From contig JAOUMI010000016.1 in NCBI GenBank assembly GCA_029881555.1, forward strand, positions 1 through 11,421: DNA of 11,421 nt. Direction: 5' to 3'. Below, one piece after another: positions 6,563-11,421 of this stretch. The stretch comes from Candidatus Bathyarchaeota archaeon (GTDB lineage Archaea; Thermoproteota; Bathyarchaeia; Bathyarchaeales; Bathyarchaeaceae). The notes beneath the pieces were generated by a model, which did no database searches, had not been told where the DNA came from, and was given only the letters and a program-made list of their open reading frames with translations. The position numbers and the translations under genes were made by a program. Numbering within the stretch: the stretch's first letter is position 1; each line of letters opens with the position of its first letter.

Positions 6563-7078
6563 TTAAGCCTCCGGTAGCGCCAACAATTTGGTGATGCCGT
6601 CTCTAACTTCATAGGGATTCCGCAAGCCGCTGAGGGAAAGGATTGCCAACCCAAAAGGCATCGTTACTCCAGCCGTCATGGGAGAAATGCTGCCGTAGTT
6701 GAATATTCTGCCAAACGGGCCTTGACTAACTATGATGTCTGTAATTTTATCACACGCAACTGATCTTATTATGATGCCTATGAATTTCCTGAACATGATA
6801 ATTCTGTGATTTGTGATTATATAGCGATGTCCCTTGGCGTAGAAGTAGCCCAGTCCATATAAGAGGAGTGGAAGGCAAATAAAGCAAAACAAGGAAAACA
6901 AGTAGAGGGAGTATATGATATCTGCGGGGATAGAGGGTCCAACTCCAACCCAGATTATTGAAAGAACTATTGCAAGAACTGTCAGGCCAATGGTCACTAT
7001 GACCGCAAAAGATACGTAAACCCTCCCCAACACTATCAGAACCTTCTCATTAGGCGCTAAGGTGACCTCCTTTGGCAC
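6563..7078 (-). CDS. PH-like domain (bPH2/DUF304) membrane protein, copy 1
   Basis: This 171-residue paralogue of the next gene has two transmembrane regions (about 19-46 and 53-77), then the PH-like domain: GYFYAKGHRYIITNHRIIMFR, KFIGIIIRSVACDKITDIIVSQGP, and NYGSISPMTAGV. Function is unknown beyond the membrane-anchored fold. The frame is open to a TTG at 7084, but GAGG at 7086-7089 leaves just one base before that TTG and seven before the GTG at 7078, so GTG 7078 is preferred. A good TATA box at 7122-7130 would give a leader of about 20 bases. It is the first gene of the membrane group and is followed 8 bp later by copy 2, so the pair is surely one operon made by tandem duplication. Confidence 0.82.
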   Translation of the reverse strand: MPKEVTLAPNEKVLIVLGRVYVSFAVIVTIGLTVLAIVLSIIWVGVGPSIPADIIYSLYLFSLFCFICLPLLLYGLGYFYAKGHRYIITNHRIIMFRKFIGIIIRSVACDKITDIIVSQGPFGRIFNYGSISPMTAGVTMPFGLAILSLSGLRNPYEVRDGITKLLALPEA

Positions 7079-7121
7079 AGACAATCCTCATCACTCACTC
7101 AATTTGATAACGGCCTATTAA

Positions 7122-7130
7122 CTATATAAA
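7122..7130 (-). promoter_or_regulatory. TATA box for the PH-domain operon
   Basis: On the minus strand this reads TTTATATAG, the most canonical TATA box in the window, in the spacer between pheT and the first PH gene. A transcript starting about 25 bp downstream (near 7100) would leave a leader of about 20 bases containing the GAGG ribosome site. Confidence 0.5.
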
Positions 7131-7156
7131 ACACCCACTGTACCTTTAACGTCTTT

Positions 7157-7184
7157 CTCACCTTACCCATAACTCAATGGTGAG
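7157..7184 (-). repeat. Inverted repeat just after pheT
   Basis: CTCACC (7157-7162) and GGTGAG (7179-7184) face each other across 16 bases, immediately after the pheT stop. It could help end the pheST transcript, though no strong T-run follows on the minus strand. A regulatory site for the PH operon is the alternative. Confidence 0.3.
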
Positions 7185-7189
7185 CCTTT

Positions 7190-8845
7190 TCAAATTTCTT
7201 TGAGGTCTATTTCAAAGGCGCCCACCGGGTTTTCAAGTTCAAAGTTGTTGATGACTTCTGGATGGATTTCTCCAAGGACGCCAACTTTCCTGCGTTTGAC
7301 ATAGATAGCTGCTACTCTTCCCTGTAGAAAGCTTGGGTGCCTCGTCGCTTTCACATCCCAGCGTTTTACGCCGAGGTTAGCGAGTAACGCCTCTGCAATG
7401 GACTTTATTTCGGTGAAGTTGGCGGTTGAGTGGGAGGAGACACCGGCTGTATGCAATCGCCGTTCACTGCGGGTTTCGGTTTTCCTATTGATTCTTATCA
7501 CGTCGGAAACTTCGAAGAGTCGTTGAGGATAGCTTTCATGCTTGTTATCCATCAGATTCTTCATTAGACTGGGTAGCAAGTTCTCCCTGGCTATAGAGTA
7601 TTCTGTGGAGACGGGGTTCGCCAGCTTAATCATCCCTCCGCCGACTTTCTGTCGCATATTCTCGTAATGGGCGACTCTGTTGGTGAGAATGAAGTTCTTA
7701 ACTTCCGTGAATCCCAGTCCGATCATCACTTGTCGGGCGCGATTCGCCTTCTTGCTTGTGGTGTGTTGTTTGCCTGTTGTCATTGTCGCCAGCCTAGTTG
7801 GTTTCATTCTGAAGTAGCCGTAGCCAATAGCAACCTCTTCAACCAAGTCAATTTCATGCATAATGTCAATTCGGTACGCAGGAATTGAAACCTCCAAAAC
7901 GCCTTTGCTTATCTTTTTTGCGTCAAGTCTAGACTTTCTGAGGCTTTGTATAACCTTAGATTCTGAAAGCTTGAGACCTAGCAATCTATTGGCGTAATCT
8001 GTTCTCAACCTCATTCGTTGAGGTGTCAGATCCGGCGAAACAACTGTGCGATCTGGATAATTGACATTGACACTTTCAAGGGATGCACCCATATCTGCTA
8101 GGGCAGTGACCAAAACATTCAAGCTTCTTGCAATCGCTTTGTAGTCGGTACCAGTCACATCGATGAACAAGTTCTTTGTCCAGCTGTCTACCCGTGTCAG
8201 CTCCCCGTTTATGATTGGCGGAAAAGAGAGAACCTGTTCCTTGCTGTCTATGATTAACGGATACTTTGGAGCCCAGTCTACGAGGTGGCGGTACCCAACA
8301 CCCTTTTCATGTCTCTCCAAAATCTCTTGCAGACTCATTTCTTCCGTTTTGTCTAGGGGAACAAACCTCACGGCGTTTGGCTCACGGGCTACGTAGCTGA
8401 ATGGCTGTTGAACAACATCCATGTTGTGCACGCCTATGGAAACCTTCCTTCTGTCTCTGCCCACACCCCAGTGTAGGTCTTCCTGTATCTCCATAAGCTC
8501 TCGCACCGAATCGTAATCCAAACTTATGTTGCGTATTACTGCGGCCAAAACGTAGGGTCTCACCTCTGAAACGCTTGGGTCCACGTTCAGAGCGGCTTTT
8601 CCTTCTTTCATTTCGTATTCGGGCAGTCCAGTTTTCCATCCTCTGAGCCCGCTGTAACCTCGTGCGATTCCGGCGTGGCTTGAAAAGTCAACGCGGTTTG
8701 GGTTGAATTCAACTTTTACATAGTCTGGTCCAACTTCTTCTATGTCTAATCCCATCCAAGGAAGCCATTTAGCCATCTCCTCTACGGTGATGGAACGGCC
8801 GATGGATGAGGAGAAGCGGTCTCTGAAGAGGGTGATCACCGGCAT
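7190..8845 (-). CDS. pheT: Phenylalanyl-tRNA synthetase beta subunit (archaeal type)
   Basis: This is the beta subunit of the (alpha-beta)2 PheRS, 551 residues, the usual archaeal/eukaryotic length and shorter than the bacterial form. The N-terminus (MPVITLFRDRF) leads into NPNRVDFSSHAGIARG (49-64). A B3/B4 editing-type region follows (about 100-260), then a B5 domain (about 275-348) with RIDIMHEIDLVEEVAIGYGY, and a C-terminal inactive class II core (about 360-551). The open frame continues upstream to 9094, but that part overlaps pheS and is a shadow. The ATG at 8845 is chosen because GGAGG lies eight bases upstream and the product then begins like its family. It overlaps the pheS stop by 10 bp, implying coupled, balanced synthesis of the two subunits. 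Confidence 0.95.
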   Translation of the reverse strand: MPVITLFRDRFSSSIGRSITVEEMAKWLPWMGLDIEEVGPDYVKVEFNPNRVDFSSHAGIARGYSGLRGWKTGLPEYEMKEGKAALNVDPSVSEVRPYVLAAVIRNISLDYDSVRELMEIQEDLHWGVGRDRRKVSIGVHNMDVVQQPFSYVAREPNAVRFVPLDKTEEMSLQEILERHEKGVGYRHLVDWAPKYPLIIDSKEQVLSFPPIINGELTRVDSWTKNLFIDVTGTDYKAIARSLNVLVTALADMGASLESVNVNYPDRTVVSPDLTPQRMRLRTDYANRLLGLKLSESKVIQSLRKSRLDAKKISKGVLEVSIPAYRIDIMHEIDLVEEVAIGYGYFRMKPTRLATMTTGKQHTTSKKANRARQVMIGLGFTEVKNFILTNRVAHYENMRQKVGGGMIKLANPVSTEYSIARENLLPSLMKNLMDNKHESYPQRLFEVSDVIRINRKTETRSERRLHTAGVSSHSTANFTEIKSIAEALLANLGVKRWDVKATRHPSFLQGRVAAIYVKRRKVGVLGEIHPEVINNFELENPVGAFEIDLKEI

Positions 8846-10344
8846 ATCGGGGTCCTCCTGATCCAGCCTAAATCGTTTTTGTACAGGAATCGCATGTCGT
8901 CTACGCCTAGTTTTAGCATTATCAGGCGTTCTAGTCCTCCTCCCCAAGCCAGCACCGGATGCTTTATGCCGAGGGGCTCCACAACCTCTGGTCGAAATAT
9001 GCCCATTCCGCAGAGTTCCATCCAAGCTTTGAGTTCCGGAACGTAAACTGTGGATTGGGCCGACGGCTCCGTGTAGGGGAAGTAGCTTGGCCAAAACTGA
9101 ACTTTTCTCAACCCGAGTTTGAGGTAAAACTCCTTCAGGGTTCCCATCAGATCCCGCAGTGTCACGTTTCTGTCCATGACTATCCCCTCGATCTGATGAA
9201 ACTCTGCTAGGCGTTTGTAATCCACCTTCTCGTTGCGATACACACGATCCACCGAGAACACCTTGACTGGAGGCTCCTTGTGCTCAGCGAGGTGACGAAT
9301 CGTCACCGAGGTCGTATGTGTACGCAGTATGAGCCTCTTTGCCTCGTCATGGCTCCACGAGTACTCCCAGCCCCTTGACCCTGTTTTCCAGCCGTCTTCG
9401 TGAGTTTTAGCCACGGCATTCACAATGTTTCTGCTGGGTAATCGTCCCTCTCTTGGGTGTGCGAGGTAAAAGGTGTCTTGCATCTCTCTCGCGGGGTGGT
9501 CTTGGGGCTGGAAAAGGGCGTCAAAGTTCCAGAAGGCGGTTTCAACGATTGGGCCTCGAATTTCCGTGAAGCCCATCTCTAGGAAAATTTCTCTAACTCT
9601 CTGAATTATCTGCTGCACTGGGTGGATTTTTCCGGGATAGACAACTGGACCCGGCGCTGTCACGTCAAAACGTCTGAGTTTTACCTTGCGCCACCTTCCT
9701 GTGTGGATGAGTTCCGGAGTTAACTGGCTGACTTCCTTGGCCATTTCAATTCCCTGCTCAACCAGTTTCCAGCCGTCTTCGGTTAACTCCAGTTCTCTGA
9801 GGGTTTTTTCATCCACTCTTACGAGTTTTCTTTTTCTCAAAACGGGAACCGAGTCTTGCAGTTGCTTGTCTAACTTCTCAACAATTAGTGAACCTTTCTC
9901 ATCTAAGAGGGACAAGAGTTTTTCGTCGACTCCTATCGGTGGCTCTTCCTGTGTCTTTAGCACGCGTTTCTTTTTCTCTATGGTGGCCCAGCCCTTACGG
10001 TGTAGCCATCCCAAAGCTATGGTTAGAAACCTCTTTTCCAGAGTTGACTCCTTAACCGCTTCTTCAATCGAGGCCTCTCCACCCAGCTTCAATAGTCCAC
10101 GGATCAAGCGTCTTTCTGGAAGGTTCTCCTTTGCGTGGTGTTTTCCTTCCTCGTTCAGCTTGATCACGGTCTGCTTTTGCTCGTGGATTCGTGTCAGTTT
10201 TCTTGTTGTGAGAGATAGGGCGGCTCGCATGACTGCGGCGTGGGCTAAGCCGCTGGCTTCGACGATCTGATTGACGGGCGCTTTTCCTCCGAGCTTTTGC
10301 AGCGCGAGCAGGGTTTTCTGTTCGTGTTCTCGAAGTTCAACCAC
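8836..10344 (-). CDS. pheS: Phenylalanyl-tRNA synthetase alpha subunit
   Basis: This is the catalytic alpha subunit of PheRS, charging tRNA-Phe with phenylalanine. An N-terminal region of winged-helix repeats (about 1-210, rich in K/E/L), characteristic of archaeal and eukaryotic PheS, precedes the class II core. Visible motifs are motif 1 (GFTEIRGPIVE, about 258-268), motif 2 (FSVDRVYRNE, about 363-372, with FHQIEG after it) and motif 3 (GGGLERL, about 468-474). The frame is open to a TTG at 10359. The GTG at 10344 is preferred because GGAGG (10353-10357) stands eight bases before it and the resulting MVELREHEQKTLLALQKLGG matches the family start; the protein is then 502 residues. It is transcribed divergently from trpS. 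Confidence 0.95.
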   Translation of the reverse strand: MVELREHEQKTLLALQKLGGKAPVNQIVEASGLAHAAVMRAALSLTTRKLTRIHEQKQTVIKLNEEGKHHAKENLPERRLIRGLLKLGGEASIEEAVKESTLEKRFLTIALGWLHRKGWATIEKKKRVLKTQEEPPIGVDEKLLSLLDEKGSLIVEKLDKQLQDSVPVLRKRKLVRVDEKTLRELELTEDGWKLVEQGIEMAKEVSQLTPELIHTGRWRKVKLRRFDVTAPGPVVYPGKIHPVQQIIQRVREIFLEMGFTEIRGPIVETAFWNFDALFQPQDHPAREMQDTFYLAHPREGRLPSRNIVNAVAKTHEDGWKTGSRGWEYSWSHDEAKRLILRTHTTSVTIRHLAEHKEPPVKVFSVDRVYRNEKVDYKRLAEFHQIEGIVMDRNVTLRDLMGTLKEFYLKLGLRKVQFWPSYFPYTEPSAQSTVYVPELKAWMELCGMGIFRPEVVEPLGIKHPVLAWGGGLERLIMLKLGVDDMRFLYKNDLGWIRRTPICR

Positions 10345-10382
10345 CGTGTTTTCCTCCAAAATCTGCTGGCTCTAACTTTGCT

Positions 10383-10396
10383 GTTATAGGATAAAG
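10383..10396 (-). promoter_or_regulatory. Possible TATA box for pheST
   Basis: On the minus strand this reads CTTTATCCTATAAC, 39-52 bp before the pheS GTG. A start about 25 bp downstream gives a leader of roughly 20-30 bases that holds the GGAGG site. Confidence 0.35.
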
Positions 10397-10477
10397 TAGT
10401 TTACTGCTATGATAAAAACTCTTCAATGATTTTAGCTGGGGACGCCCTTGACTAGTTAAGAGTGAAACTGGGAGCGG

Positions 10478-10495
10478 ATTGGCGGAAATTGGCGG
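10478..10495. repeat. Direct repeat ATTGGCGG with 10-bp period
   Basis: Two copies of ATTGGCGG (10478-10485 and 10488-10495) are offset by exactly ten bases, one helical turn. They lie in the control region between pheS and trpS, about 40-55 bp before the trpS TATA box. They could be a paired binding site for a regulator. Confidence 0.4.
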
Positions 10496-10506
10496 GACAT
10501 CCCTTC

Positions 10507-10520
10507 ACCCAAAAATGGGT
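10507..10520. promoter_or_regulatory. Palindrome ACCCA-AAAA-TGGGT before the trpS TATA box
   Basis: Perfect 5-bp arms flank a 4-base A spacer. The element ends 11 bp before the trpS TATA-like box, next to where an activator or repressor would act. It could be an operator; the short arms make chance possible. Confidence 0.3.
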
Positions 10521-10531
10521 AAAGATAAAGG

Positions 10532-10541
10532 TTATTTATAG
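10532..10541 (+). promoter_or_regulatory. TATA box for trpS
   Basis: TTATTTATAG is preceded by the purine-rich AAAGATAAAG, like an archaeal BRE. A start about 26 bp downstream (near 10562) would give a leader of about 40 bases. A second, weaker TATA-like string, CTTTAAAT, lies at 10551-10558. Confidence 0.45.
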
Positions 10542-10603
10542 TTTGTCTCGTCTTTAAATGGGAACATTGTCTGAAAAGAATCGATTACGAACGGTGTTGA
10601 GCT

Positions 10604-11421
10604 ATGGCTGAAGAAGAGGAAGAAATGATCGTTACGCCGTGGGAGGTTTCTGGCAGGATCGACTATAACAAACTGATACAGAAGTTCGGCACCCAACCCC
10701 TCACGGAAGAACTCCTGGAGAGACTGAGAAAACACACTGGAAAGCTACACCCACAACTCCAAAGAAAACTGTTCTTCTCCCACAGAGACCTAGACCGGAT
10801 CCTAGATCAGTACGAAGCAGGACAAAAGTTTGTTTTGTACACGGGTAGGGGGCCCTCAGGACCCGTCCATCTCGGACACGTTGTTCCCTGGATATTCACG
10901 AAGCACCTTCAAGACGTTTTTGACGCAAAACTGTATTTCCAAATGACCGACGACGAGAAGTTTCTCCTGCACCCCGAGTTCACTGTTGAAAAGTCGCTCA
11001 GCCTTATGTACGACAACTCGCTGGACGTTATCGCCATGGGTTTCGACCCTAAGAAAACCATTATTATTTCTGACTTCAAGAACATCAATGTTCTCTACGA
11101 TATAGCGATACGAGTGGCTAAGCACGTGACTTTTTCCACTGTGAAAGCAGTCTTCGGCTTCGAGGGCAGCTCCAACATAGGGATCATATTCTTTCCAGCC
11201 CTTCAAGCTGCCCCCTGCTTTGTAGAGTCAGATCTGACTGGAAAAAACGTGCCTTGCCTGATACCTGCGGCGATCGATCAAGACCCCTACTGGAGGGTCA
11301 CTCGGGACATAGCTCCGAAGCTCGGCTACTATAAGCCAGCTCAAATCCACTGTAGATTCCTTCCCGGTTTGGGGAAGGGTGGAAAGATGTCTGCTTCCCT
11401 ACCGGAAACCTGCATATTCAC
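10604..11421 (+). CDS. trpS: Tryptophanyl-tRNA synthetase, N-terminal part (truncated by window edge)
   Basis: The 272 codons present encode the N-terminal and most of the catalytic part of TrpRS, which charges tRNA-Trp. An acidic start (MAEEEEE) and an N-terminal extension precede the Rossmann fold. The HIGH motif appears as HLGH (89-92) in GRGPSGPVHLGH. TDDEKFL (115-121), AIDQDPYWR (223-231) and the KMSAS loop (261-265, GGKMSASLPET) follow; KMSAS and AIDQDPYWR are hallmarks of the archaeal/eukaryotic TrpRS. ATG 10604 is the first possible start, since an in-frame TGA lies six bases before it, and GGTG (10593-10596) supplies the ribosome site with seven bases of spacing. It is divergent from pheS. 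The C-terminal anticodon-binding part lies beyond the window. Confidence 0.93.
   Translation, partial: MAEEEEEMIVTPWEVSGRIDYNKLIQKFGTQPLTEELLERLRKHTGKLHPQLQRKLFFSHRDLDRILDQYEAGQKFVLYTGRGPSGPVHLGHVVPWIFTKHLQDVFDAKLYFQMTDDEKFLLHPEFTVEKSLSLMYDNSLDVIAMGFDPKKTIIISDFKNINVLYDIAIRVAKHVTFSTVKAVFGFEGSSNIGIIFFPALQAAPCFVESDLTGKNVPCLIPAAIDQDPYWRVTRDIAPKLGYYKPAQIHCRFLPGLGKGGKMSASLPETCIF

Noticed and set aside
8846..9094. Upstream extension of the pheT frame by 83 codons
   Set aside because: It lies wholly inside pheS on the same strand, and ATG 8845 has a good Shine-Dalgarno and the family-typical N-terminus.
9686..10270. 194-codon plus frame opposite pheS
   Set aside because: Serine- and phenylalanine-rich composition typical of the antisense of lysine/glutamate-rich coding DNA; pheS is certain on the other strand.
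1..11421. CRISPR array, insertion sequence, integrase or attachment site
   Set aside because: No regularly spaced repeats, transposase or recombinase motifs, or terminal repeats with target duplications were seen.

Overview
The window is chromosomal DNA from an archaeon. It carries a family B DNA polymerase, an archaeal DnaG with a TOPRIM domain, a TyrRS of the archaeal/eukaryotic type, a PheS with an N-terminal winged-helix extension, a short archaeal PheT and a TrpRS with a KMSAS loop. TATA-like boxes lie 25-30 bp before several genes, and GTG and TTG starts are frequent. Genes are moderate in GC and spacers are AT-rich. I cannot place the lineage confidently; a Thermoproteota- or Bathyarchaeota-like genome would fit, but this is an impression only.

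Layout. Bases 1-2102 hold replication-type genes: the 3' end of polB (+), which converges on and overlaps dnaG (-) by four bases, and then a small stand-alone Toprim protein (-). Directly upstream of the Toprim gene on the same strand is tyrS (2109-3191). Bases 3192-4267 contain no convincing protein gene. The first part (about 3236-3473) is GC-rich, foldable and probably a structured RNA on the tyrS strand. The rest is AT-rich and carries three clear inverted repeats. Bases 4268-7078 (-) hold a cell-surface or membrane group: two tandem paralogous PH-domain membrane proteins, a small zinc-ribbon gene apparently split by a frameshift, and a polytopic M48 metalloprotease. Bases 7190-10344 (-) are pheS-pheT, overlapping by 10 bp. 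A divergent control region with direct and inverted repeats separates pheS from trpS (+), which runs off the right edge.

How it works together. TyrRS, both PheRS subunits and TrpRS lie within about 9.3 kb, so the enzymes charging all three aromatic amino acids are neighbours, interrupted by the membrane group. The polB/dnaG/Toprim end is a nucleic-acid synthesis and repair neighbourhood. I found no CRISPR array, insertion sequence, integrase or canonical tRNA. The least explained items are the structured RNA before tyrS, the A6-run frameshift in the zinc-ribbon gene and the repeats between pheS and trpS.
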